This document shows positions 1 through 5,938 of a stretch of 6,127 nt of DNA, piece by piece (position 1 is the first letter of the stretch; the number at the start of each line of letters is the position of its first letter). Origin of the DNA: Sulfurovum sp. (GTDB lineage Bacteria; Campylobacterota; Campylobacteria; Campylobacterales; Sulfurovaceae); NCBI GenBank assembly GCA_026984165.1, contig JALSSQ010000334.1:1-6127 (forward strand). The letters run 5' to 3'. Position numbers and translations under genes: made by a program. The notes beneath the pieces are model-generated. The model was not told the origin of the DNA, made no database searches, and saw only the letters and a list, made by a program, of their open reading frames with translations.

Positions 1-163
1 GGTGGTCACTGGTGACTTGAACTATGCTATTTTTAGACAATATGTTGATGCTGGAAAGTTGGTGAAGTTGGTGACTAAGGGTGAGATGGAGGCTATGCTT
101 ATTGAGCAGACTAGGGCAGGAGATTTGATACTTTTTGCCAATGATGCACCGAGTTTCGTGTAA
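1..163 (+). CDS. C-terminal fragment of a probable Mur ligase (MurF-like)
   Basis: Frame 2 is open from the window edge to a TAA at 161-163, giving 53 residues; the 5' end is outside the window. The fragment contains an amphipathic stretch and ends in GDLILFANDAPSFV. I associate this type of tail with the MurF-like Mur ligases of Campylobacterota, which add D-Ala-D-Ala to the UDP-muramyl-tripeptide in the cytoplasm. That is recognition from memory, not a computed match. The fragment is too short to show the ATP-binding or substrate-binding motifs. Codon use is bacterial and plausible (many TTG, GTG and AAG codons). The next gene begins 9 bases after the stop on the same strand, so read-through transcription is likely. 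It could also be the tail of an unrelated cytoplasmic enzyme. Confidence 0.5.
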   Translation, partial: VVTGDLNYAIFRQYVDAGKLVKLVTKGEMEAMLIEQTRAGDLILFANDAPSFV

Positions 164-172
164 ATAATAAGT

Positions 173-883
173 ATGACAAAATATAAAATTAGAACTATTA
201 TATATCTTTATTTTATATGTATTGTAAATTTGTATTCTCAGCAGGCACCTCTTACTCCAAATACTTTTCCTGCACCATTATATCCTAGGGATGGTTCACC
301 TTTATTAGGAAATGAACAATTTGTAAGGTTAACAAATACCTTACATATTTCAGATGATAAGAATATTTTTACTTTTGAAAGTAATATAGGTTTAGTACTG
401 TTTACACTATTTTTTTCATTATTATTCTCTTTATTCGGTGTCAATAAATTATTTATTTTGTTAATGAAATTTATCTTTAAATTGGATAAAGATTTTGAAG
501 AAAATAAGTTTATAAAATTTTTTTCACTTATATTCACAACATTTCTTTTATTGGCATTTGTGTTGCCTAAAAAAACTGTTATTAATATGAGAGAACAAAA
601 AATATTACAAAAAAATATTATATTCCAAAAAGGAGATGATATTTCATTTGATATGATAAAAGAATTACAAATTATCCCTAAAACTATATGTTATGACGAT
701 GAAGAAAAGTACCTTAAGGAATGTGGTGATAGCTATGAACTTAATATTGTGCTGAACGATGATTCTAGAATAAACATAACAGATCATTTTAATTATGATC
801 AAATAAGTTATGAAGCAACATATGTAGCAAACAAATTAAATATTCCCTTATTGGATTATAAAGTTATAAAGAGAGAAAAATGA
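173..883 (+). CDS. Hypothetical membrane protein with N-terminal signal/anchor and soluble C-terminal domain
   Basis: The 236-residue product has no family I can name firmly. Residues 5-22 are a hydrophobic signal or anchor (possible cleavage in LYSQQ). Residues 23-68 form a Pro-rich, probably exported stretch. Residues 72-103 are strongly hydrophobic (one or two passes), and 115-132 form another membrane segment. Residues 133-236 are a charged domain ending in YELNIVLNDDSRINITDH followed by LNIPLLDY. This loosely resembles a C-terminal motif seen in various bacterial membrane proteins of the kind 'YELNLVL-DG-R-N-DH ... LgvPLwD' (inference). The ATG at 173 follows the preceding stop by 9 bases; only a weak AATAAG precedes it, so translational coupling is possible. 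The gene is much more AT-rich than the genes at 887-4042, suggesting a different origin. Its stop lies 3 bases from the end of the convergent META gene, with no visible terminator. Confidence 0.7.
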   Translation: MTKYKIRTIIYLYFICIVNLYSQQAPLTPNTFPAPLYPRDGSPLLGNEQFVRLTNTLHISDDKNIFTFESNIGLVLFTLFFSLLFSLFGVNKLFILLMKFIFKLDKDFEENKFIKFFSLIFTTFLLLAFVLPKKTVINMREQKILQKNIIFQKGDDISFDMIKELQIIPKTICYDDEEKYLKECGDSYELNIVLNDDSRINITDHFNYDQISYEATYVANKLNIPLLDYKVIKREK

Positions 884-886
884 TAG

Positions 887-1303
887 TTAATCTTTCCTCA
901 TTCTCTTAAAAAACAGTTCATGTTTTGCACTTTTTAGGGTGATGCCTTCTATACCGTATTTCGTCTCTTTCTTAATACTAAAACCCTCAGACATAGTCTC
1001 ATGCAGACGTTTACTTACCCATGCTTGCACTTTTCCTCTGCATGCCATGCGTGTTGTGCGTACTTGTGTACGCAGATGCTTTGTTTGAGGATTTCGTATG
1101 AGTGTACCAGAGATACGGTTGCAGCTGTCAAAGCCATCTACACGCATTTTCTTCGCATCAAAGTCTAAAATGGCACGTGCTTTGCGCACTTCCATACCAT
1201 CAAGCACACGCATATGCCATGAACCAGAGAGTTGGGAGAGTGCAGTGTTGGCGCTGAGCAGTGTGCTCAGGAGTAGAGAAAAGAGTAAAAATTTATTGTG
1301 CAT
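887..1303 (-). CDS. Secreted META-domain (HslJ-like) protein
   Basis: The 138-residue product has an N-terminal signal peptide: residues 1-22 contain a Phe/Leu-rich core followed by ANTALSQ, a plausible signal peptidase I site. No lipobox cysteine is present. The mature part fits the META/HslJ fold: a start like SGSWHMRVLDG (26-36), then GFDSCNRISG (57-66, Cys61) and TTRMAC (83-88, Cys88). The family pattern is G-x-x-x-CN-x-x-x-G followed by T-x-MAC, so the paired cysteines are kept. Family members such as E. coli HslJ are envelope proteins linked to heat shock or novobiocin resistance; the molecular role is poorly defined. The ATG is preceded by TTAGGAA about 11 bases upstream, a somewhat distant ribosome site. 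It is divergent from the lysozyme-like gene and convergent with the AT-rich membrane protein. Confidence 0.82.
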   Translation of the reverse strand: MHNKFLLFSLLLSTLLSANTALSQLSGSWHMRVLDGMEVRKARAILDFDAKKMRVDGFDSCNRISGTLIRNPQTKHLRTQVRTTRMACRGKVQAWVSKRLHETMSEGFSIKKETKYGIEGITLKSAKHELFFKRMRKD

Positions 1304-1364
1304 ATATAGAGAGTTCCTAAATAGATTTTAGGTAGTATAATAGATATTATTTAATGGAGTATAA
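1304..1364. promoter_or_regulatory. Divergent promoter region between META and lysozyme-like genes
   Basis: This 61-bp gap separates two divergent starts. On the plus strand TATAAT at 1336-1341 (in GTAGTATAATAG) is a good -10 box. It would start RNA near 1348, with ribosome site GGAG at 1356-1359, five bases before the ATG at 1365. On the minus strand TATACT (1339-1334) overlaps the same bases and would serve the META gene, with ribosome site AGGAA near 1313-1317. No convincing -35 hexamer is seen on either side, which is common for Campylobacterota promoters. The physically overlapping -10 boxes would make the two directions mutually exclusive at any instant. This is motif reading only. Confidence 0.45.
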
Positions 1365-2159
1365 ATGAGATTATTTGTCATACTTTCTTTACTGTCTGCG
1401 ATACTTTTTTCAGACAACATAACACTGACCAAAACACAAGCCAATTATATAGCCCAAAAAGTATGGCAAAATGAAGGGGCAGGCAAAGACAAGTATCTCA
1501 TCTGGTGGAACAAAGGGGAGGACTTTGCCTCTCTTGGTATAGGGCATTTCATCTGGTTTCCCAAAGGACATACAGAACGTTTTAGAGAAGTTTTTCCTAT
1601 GGTGGTAGCCTTTATGCAAAAAAGGGGTGTACAGATGCCTGCATGGCTTACCCCTGAGACAGACTTTCCGTGGCAGACAAAGGAGGCATTCTTTCAAGCC
1701 AAAAAAGCCAAAACCAAACAATACATGGAACTCTTTACTTTTCTTAAAAAAACATTTCACTATCAAGCAGCGTTCATGGCAGAGCGTCTTAGTCAGGCTC
1801 TCCCTCAAATGTTAAAGAGCATAGAGGATAAGAAGAAAAAAGAGACCATCAAAAGACGTTTTTACGAAGTGATGCACAACAAAGATGGCTCAGTCAATGA
1901 AAGAGGACTCTATGTTTTGCTAGATTACACCAACTTTAAAGGGGAGGGAACACTCAAGTCTGAACGTTACAAAGGGCAAGGCTGGGGGCTTTTGCAAGTG
2001 CTTTGGCATATGGATGACAAGGAAGCCAACAAACAAAAAGCCTTTGCGCTCTCAGCAAGCCAAATGTTAAGCAGACGCATCAAAAACTCCCCACCAGAAC
2101 GTAGTGAAGAACGTTGGCGAAAGGGTTGGAATGTTAGACTTGATACATATTGGAAATAA
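1365..2159 (+). CDS. Exported protein with lysozyme-like N-terminal pattern
   Basis: The 264-residue product begins with a short signal peptide (1-16, ending around LFSDN), so it probably acts in the periplasm. Residues 30-66 contain NEG (Glu37), then WWNKGEDFASLGIGH (GIGH at 58-61) and FIWFPKGHT. The order of a helix-borne Glu followed about 20 residues later by a GIGH turn is the arrangement in phage T4-type lysozymes, where that Glu is catalytic. I therefore infer a muramidase-like fold. The rest, including LLDYTNFKGEG (185-195), GQGWGLLQVL (204-213) and a basic tail with SPPERSEERWRKGWN (242-256), is a conserved-looking signature of a proteobacterial hypothetical family I cannot name. The start is set by GGAG five bases upstream and the -10 box TATAAT at 1336. 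The stop lies two bases before the TRAP permease ATG, so the two are probably one operon. Enzyme activity is unproven; a scaffold or binding role is possible. Confidence 0.72.
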   Translation: MRLFVILSLLSAILFSDNITLTKTQANYIAQKVWQNEGAGKDKYLIWWNKGEDFASLGIGHFIWFPKGHTERFREVFPMVVAFMQKRGVQMPAWLTPETDFPWQTKEAFFQAKKAKTKQYMELFTFLKKTFHYQAAFMAERLSQALPQMLKSIEDKKKKETIKRRFYEVMHNKDGSVNERGLYVLLDYTNFKGEGTLKSERYKGQGWGLLQVLWHMDDKEANKQKAFALSASQMLSRRIKNSPPERSEERWRKGWNVRLDTYWK

Positions 2160-2161
2160 AA

Positions 2162-4042
2162 ATGGCTAATACACAATTTTCTTATTATTTAGATAGAGTG
2201 AGTAAATACGCAGGCTATCTAGCAGCAATACTTGTGGTGTTGTTATCACTATTGGTAGTTTATGATGCAACCATGCGTTACCTTTTCTCAGCTGGTTCCA
2301 TAGCACTCCAAGAGCTAGAGTGGCATCTCTTTGATATGGTGTTTTTGTTGGGGCTTAGCTATGCACTTAAGCACGACAAACATGTGAGGGTAGATATCTT
2401 TTTTGAGCGTTATACTCCTGACGCACGTTGTATGGTGCAGATATTCTCGATGCTTTTACTGGTGATGCCCTTTGCTTTACTGTTTTTGAATGATGCTATC
2501 GATATGACTATGCAGTCTTACTTGCAACATGAAGTCTCCTCTGACCCAGGTGGGCTTACAAATCGTTGGGTGATTAAGGCAGTGTTGGTGGTAGGGTTTG
2601 TGTTGCTCTTGCTTCAGGCACTCTCTGAAATACTCAAAGCTTACCACAAGCTAGAAAATAAAATGCTACTTATTAAAGTTCTCGTAGGGGTAGCCTTCAT
2701 GGCTACCCTCATATACCTAGCATGGTACAACCGCATGGCATTCTGGTTTGACCCAGTGTTACTCATGTTTGGTTTGGCACTTGTCTTGCTCATGACAGGT
2801 TTCCAAGTAGCCTTTGTCTTTGCAGGAGTGGCACTCTTTTTTGCACTTATATCTGACGAAGTAGGGTTAGGGGTGCTAGAGATGCTTCCCTACAGAACCT
2901 ATGGTATCATGGGAAATGTTACACTCATGGCAGTACCTCTCTTCATTTTCATGGGACTGATACTCGAAAAGTCTAAAATGGCAGAGGGCTTACTGCTGAG
3001 TATGGGTAAACTCTTTGGCTCGGTACGTGGTGGGCTTGCCATCTCTGTGGTGCTTGTGGGGGCGATACTTGCAGCAAGCACTGGCATCGTAGGGGCATCG
3101 GTGGTGATGATGTCTCTCATCGCTCTGCCTCTCATGCTCAAGCATGGCTATTCTCCGTCATTGGCTAGTGGGAGCATTGCCGCGTCTGGCACACTGGGAC
3201 AGCTCATCCCTCCCTCTATTGTCCTCATTATTTTAGGAGACCAGATGCACCTAAGTGTGGGTGATTTGTTTCGTGCTGCTGTGGTACCTGGCTTGTTGCT
3301 CATCGTGCTTTACATCATCTATATTCTCATACTTTCATACTTCTCTAAAGATGTAGCTCCTGCCATCATTTTAAATGAGCCTTATGGTGAAGTAGTCAAA
3401 GAGGCGGTAAAAGAGATACTCCCTCCTTTGCTTCTCATAGGGGTGGTGCTAGGCTCTATCTTTGCAGGTATAGCTTCACCTTCTGAATCGGCGGCTATTG
3501 GTGTGTTGGGGGCTGTACTGTTGGCTCTGTATAAAAAGACTTTTTCTTATGAGATGTTACGCTACACCAGCATAGAAACCGTCAAACTCACCGCGATGAT
3601 ATTTATAATACTCATCGGAGCTACGGCATTTTCGCTTGTGTTTAATGAACTCGGTGGTGGAGATATGGCTCTACAGTTTTTTACAGGAGATGTGGGTGAC
3701 AAATGGACTTTCATCCTCATAGCAATGCTAGTCATCTTCCTACTAGGCTTCTTCATCGACTTCATTGAGATAGCCTTCGTAGTTGTACCCATCCTCGTAC
3801 CCATAGTTGCCAGCTTCAGCATAGACCCCATCTGGTTCGCCATACTCATAGCCATGAACCTACAAGCCAGCTTCCTCACTCCTCCGTTTGGGTTTGCCTT
3901 GTTCTACTTAAAGGGTGCAGCAGGCGATAAAGTGAAGACAGGAGATATTTATAGAGGAGTTGTGCCATTTATTGGCTTGCAGATTTTGGCGTTATTGATT
4001 ATTGTTTTGTTTCCTGATTTGATTTATTTGTTTGGTGAGTAG
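2162..4042 (+). CDS. Fused DctQ-DctM TRAP transporter permease
   Basis: The 626-residue inner-membrane protein fuses the small (DctQ) and large (DctM) subunits of a tripartite ATP-independent periplasmic transporter, driven by an ion gradient. The DctQ part spans about 10-165: a first membrane helix, YDATMRYLF, the QELEWHLF motif (50-57), HVRVDIF and SDPGGL (127-132). This pattern fits the FcbT2 ('mannitol/chloroaromatic') group, whose known partner binding proteins include 2-oxoacid and lactate binders. A linker helix follows. DctM runs from about 196 to the end, with AASTGIVGASVVMM (304-317), IPPS (349-352), SPSESAAIG (439-447) and LTPPFGFALFYLKG (572-585). I choose ATG 2162 over the in-frame TTG at 2150, because TTG would overlap the previous gene and GGAAAT precedes the ATG. 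No DctP gene is in the window, so the substrate cannot be inferred locally. The 3' end shows an abrupt change in codon style. Confidence 0.93.
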   Translation: MANTQFSYYLDRVSKYAGYLAAILVVLLSLLVVYDATMRYLFSAGSIALQELEWHLFDMVFLLGLSYALKHDKHVRVDIFFERYTPDARCMVQIFSMLLLVMPFALLFLNDAIDMTMQSYLQHEVSSDPGGLTNRWVIKAVLVVGFVLLLLQALSEILKAYHKLENKMLLIKVLVGVAFMATLIYLAWYNRMAFWFDPVLLMFGLALVLLMTGFQVAFVFAGVALFFALISDEVGLGVLEMLPYRTYGIMGNVTLMAVPLFIFMGLILEKSKMAEGLLLSMGKLFGSVRGGLAISVVLVGAILAASTGIVGASVVMMSLIALPLMLKHGYSPSLASGSIAASGTLGQLIPPSIVLIILGDQMHLSVGDLFRAAVVPGLLLIVLYIIYILILSYFSKDVAPAIILNEPYGEVVKEAVKEILPPLLLIGVVLGSIFAGIASPSESAAIGVLGAVLLALYKKTFSYEMLRYTSIETVKLTAMIFIILIGATAFSLVFNELGGGDMALQFFTGDVGDKWTFILIAMLVIFLLGFFIDFIEIAFVVVPILVPIVASFSIDPIWFAILIAMNLQASFLTPPFGFALFYLKGAAGDKVKTGDIYRGVVPFIGLQILALLIIVLFPDLIYLFGE

Positions 4043-4049
4043 GGGGGGG
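4042..4049. repeat. Homopolymeric G run (8 G) between convergent genes
   Basis: Eight consecutive G begin with the last base of the TRAP stop codon TAG and fill most of the 9-bp gap to the convergent gene's stop at 4052. G/C runs are typical slip-strand hot spots in Campylobacterota. This one lies after both stop codons, so length changes would not shift either reading frame. Confidence 0.9.
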
Positions 4050-4051
4050 AA

Positions 4052-4570
4052 TTAATCTTCTAGAAATTTTTTAATGAGTGTATTTTTATATTCAGGATAT
4101 AGATTTTCTACTTTTTTGTAGAATTGTTTTTCTGCTCGTATGGATATATCATATATTTTTAATTTGTCTTCCATATAATAATCTGTTTTTTCAGATAATA
4201 AGCACCTATAAGTAGATAAATAAATCAAAACTCCTGCATAATATATATGCATTAATTTTGAATCTTTCCACTGAACAAATCCATTTGTGATATAGAATTT
4301 ATTTTTTATTGAAAAGGAATCTTCATTTATTCTCTTACTGTATACAATTGAATCTATTTGTTTTAACACTCTTTGATATTTTATGGGGCTTAATTGCTTG
4401 ATTAATTTTAATGAGTCCATAATTGTTTCATCAAAAAGTGATTTTTCAGAATTGTTTTTCTTTTTATTAAAATCTATAATTTCAATATTGTCAAATTGTA
4501 TACGATTTTGGTTGTATATTCCTCTCAATAATAATGAAAGAATAAAAGGCGTTTTCTTTAATATTTTCAT
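4052..4570 (-). CDS. AT-rich hypothetical protein, possibly a degenerate metallopeptidase-like fold
   Basis: The 172-residue product matches no family I can name with confidence. The N-terminus MKILKKTPFILSLLL is basic then hydrophobic but short, perhaps a weak membrane anchor. Residues 40-80 are a charged helical region, and 88-98 (IKNKFYITNGF) look like beta strands. The helix AGVLIYLSTY (112-121) is followed by IRAEKQFYKKVENL (144-157). The helix can be laid over the ASVLVHEATH helix of small zinc peptidase-like proteins, but Tyr, Leu and Tyr replace His, Glu and His. If related, it lacks the zinc site (inference). A TATAAT on the minus strand at 4608-4603 lies 33 bases upstream of the ATG, at the inferred edge of the IS110 element. 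AGGAAG at 4585-4590 is the best ribosome-site candidate, although 14 bases from the ATG. Composition is very AT-rich, like 173-883 and unlike the adjacent TRAP gene. Confidence 0.68.
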   Translation of the reverse strand: MKILKKTPFILSLLLRGIYNQNRIQFDNIEIIDFNKKKNNSEKSLFDETIMDSLKLIKQLSPIKYQRVLKQIDSIVYSKRINEDSFSIKNKFYITNGFVQWKDSKLMHIYYAGVLIYLSTYRCLLSEKTDYYMEDKLKIYDISIRAEKQFYKKVENLYPEYKNTLIKKFLED

Positions 4571-4601
4571 GGTTTTACTTTCTACTTCCTATGTTAAATC
4601 T

Positions 4602-4611
4602 GATTATACAA
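4602..4611 (-). repeat. Left copy of 10-bp direct repeat / candidate IS110 core with -10-like box
   Basis: GATTATACAA here is identical to 5939-5948. Read on the minus strand it is TTGTATAATC and contains TATAAT (4608-4603), 33 bases upstream of the ATG of the orphan gene at 4570. It can therefore act both as the downstream boundary of the IS110 element and as the -10 box of that gene. No good -35 is seen upstream. Confidence 0.45.
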
Positions 4612-4685
4612 TGAACTATCTTCAAGAATTAAAATTTCTATACGTATTCCTAGCTAAGCATGGAAAAAAGAGGGCTGTAGATTCC

Positions 4686-4718
4686 GTGTTAAAAAAACCT
4701 TAAAAAAGTATTTAACAC
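4686..4718 (-). terminator. AT-rich inverted repeat after the transposase stop
   Basis: GTGTTAAA (4686-4693) and TTTAACAC (4711-4718) form a perfect 8-bp inverted repeat with a 17-base loop. It begins 15 bases beyond the transposase stop in the minus-strand direction. The stem is AT-rich and is not followed by a clean U run, so it is only a possible terminator. It could equally be a structural element of the IS right end. Confidence 0.3.
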
Positions 4719-4733
4719 AGAAATATATATTTT

Positions 4734-5684
4734 CTAAATTTTAGCCAATAAAGGCTGATACTTTTCCTTGCTTTTAAAAATAGAAAAAGCCATTAAAATG
4801 AGTTTTCTCATGGCTGCGATGACTGCAAGTTTTTTAGTCTTTGCTCTACTTGTAAGACCTATATAAAACTCCTTAATTCTATCGTTATGTTGTATAGCAC
4901 AAAGAGTGGGCAAATAAAGTAAATTTCTTAATTGTTGTCCACCATGTTTAGAGATTCTTTGTTTACCTCTAAATGTACCCGAATCTCTCATCACTGGGTC
5001 AAGTCCAAGGAGTGCAGTCATCTCTTTTGCATTGGCTGTAGGATATTTTAAAAAGAATGCACAAAGATATAAAGCAGACTTTTGCCCTATAGATGGAATA
5101 GTTGAAATTGCATCATAGTTCTCTTTAGTCTCCCTTTCTTTAAGTAGAAGTAGTTCAATTTTATTGAAAATCTTTTGTGCCTCTAGCTCTAAACTCTTAA
5201 TGAGTCTAGTAAGTGTTCGTAGTAAATCTTTATGGCTTTTGGATGTAGACTCTACTTGATTTTTAAAGCGTTGTTTACTACTTTGTATAGACTCATAAGC
5301 ATTAAGCATCTCTTGAACTTTGATAGCTTGATGATTGACTGTAGGGACTTTAATCATTTTATCTTCTACATGAGATTGATATTTGTAGAGTACTTTTGCA
5401 TCTATCTTATCTGTTTTAGAACGCACCTTAAGAGAACGTGCAAAATCTCTTGACTCTTTTGGTCCTACCATAACGACACCAATATGATTCTCTGAACAAA
5501 ATGATGTAAGTGCATATGAGTATATGCCTGTAGGTTCAAAGATAAAAACCGTTTCACTAATATTTTTACATAGTGCCACTATCTTTTTGAATCCCTGTGT
5601 TGTATTTTCAAACTTATAGCTTTTATCTCCATCATAGACATCTAATGTCGCTTTACTAATATCAATTCCGATATAATTTTTCAT
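4734..5684 (-). CDS. IS110-family DEDD transposase (bridge-RNA-guided recombinase type)
   Basis: The 316-residue product has the two-domain IS110 layout. The N-terminal RuvC-like DEDD domain starts YIGIDISKATLDVY (Asp8), continues with FIFEPTGIY (Glu50), and carries KTDKIDAKVLY with Asp92 and Asp95. A coiled-coil-like helical linker spans about 118-185. The C-terminal Transposase_20 domain has STIPSIGQKSALYL (194-207), then ALLGLDPVMRDSG (Ser235 is the likely nucleophile, by analogy with IS621), and RISKHGGQQLRNLLYL (243-258). Length is normal for the family (about 310-340) and the frame is intact. The ATG at 5684 is supported by AAGG six bases upstream (5691-5694). Family members act on DNA with an element-encoded bridge RNA that pairs with target and donor DNA; a candidate for that RNA lies just upstream of this gene. 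Family assignment is firm, current activity is not. Confidence 0.95.
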   Translation of the reverse strand: MKNYIGIDISKATLDVYDGDKSYKFENTTQGFKKIVALCKNISETVFIFEPTGIYSYALTSFCSENHIGVVMVGPKESRDFARSLKVRSKTDKIDAKVLYKYQSHVEDKMIKVPTVNHQAIKVQEMLNAYESIQSSKQRFKNQVESTSKSHKDLLRTLTRLIKSLELEAQKIFNKIELLLLKERETKENYDAISTIPSIGQKSALYLCAFFLKYPTANAKEMTALLGLDPVMRDSGTFRGKQRISKHGGQQLRNLLYLPTLCAIQHNDRIKEFYIGLTSRAKTKKLAVIAAMRKLILMAFSIFKSKEKYQPLLAKI

Positions 5685-5739
5685 GTGATACCTTGTACTG
5701 AATTTTGAAGGATTACATAAGGGTTATTCTTAGTAGACT

Positions 5740-5935
5740 TTTCCTTGTACTACAAGCTAGATATTTCATCTGCTTTTTATTCCGTTCAAGCTTTTTACTA
5801 AGGGTGACCTATCTACGAAACAAGCTATTAAAATATTCAATGATATTGACTCAATATTTTTGACTATTTGAATGCTTCAGGTCGGGTCGATCTACCCTTA
5901 ATCCTTTAGAGGTATTTTATCATTTTTACCTCTAT
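5740..5935 (-). ncRNA. Candidate IS110 bridge RNA in the transposase leader
   Basis: The leader upstream of the transposase is non-coding and densely structured. Read on the minus strand, a -10-like TATAAT (5945-5940) is followed about 7 bases later by a perfect 8-bp hairpin, TAGAGGTA/TACCTCTA (5934-5927 with 5914-5907, 12-base loop). Next is a long stem-loop closed by TAAGGGT/ACCCTTA (5900-5894 with 5805-5799), stacked on GACCT/AGGTC (5883-5879 with 5810-5806). Inside it are ATTCAA/TTGAAT (5873-5868 with 5840-5835) and the near-perfect palindrome at 5843-5857. A third stem-loop is AAGCT/AGCTT (5793-5789 with 5758-5754, 30-base loop). Known IS110 bridge RNAs are about 180 nt with a 5' hairpin and two internal-loop hairpins for target and donor, encoded in the same place and strand. 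The match is structural only; ends and guide loops are inferred. Confidence 0.55.
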
Positions 5936-5938
5936 TTG

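Noticed and set aside
238..537. Minus-strand open frame of 99 codons inside the AT-rich membrane protein gene
   Set aside because: It is antisense to a longer frame with a clear signal/anchor and membrane topology, and has no independent support.
1410..1808. Minus-strand open frame of 132 codons inside the lysozyme-like gene
   Set aside because: It is a shadow of a well-supported coding gene, Cys/Phe-rich in an unnatural way, with no start signals.
2150..2161. TTG start extending the TRAP permease by four residues
   Set aside because: It would overlap the preceding gene and adds nothing conserved; ATG at 2162 has a usable GGA upstream and natural 2-base spacing.
2899..3879. Minus-strand open frames inside the TRAP permease (2899-3141 and 3562-3879)
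   Set aside because: Their Met/Ser/Thr-rich products are typical antisense reflections of hydrophobic membrane-protein codons.
4383..4703. Plus-strand open frame of 106 codons across the orphan gene and the IS edge
   Set aside because: It overlaps the better minus-strand gene, crosses the inferred IS boundary, has no ribosome site, and its protein is low-complexity with no domain features.
5753..5826. CRISPR array
   Set aside because: Only a 6-base word repeats at the 34-base period; real CRISPR repeats are over 20 bases and conserved.
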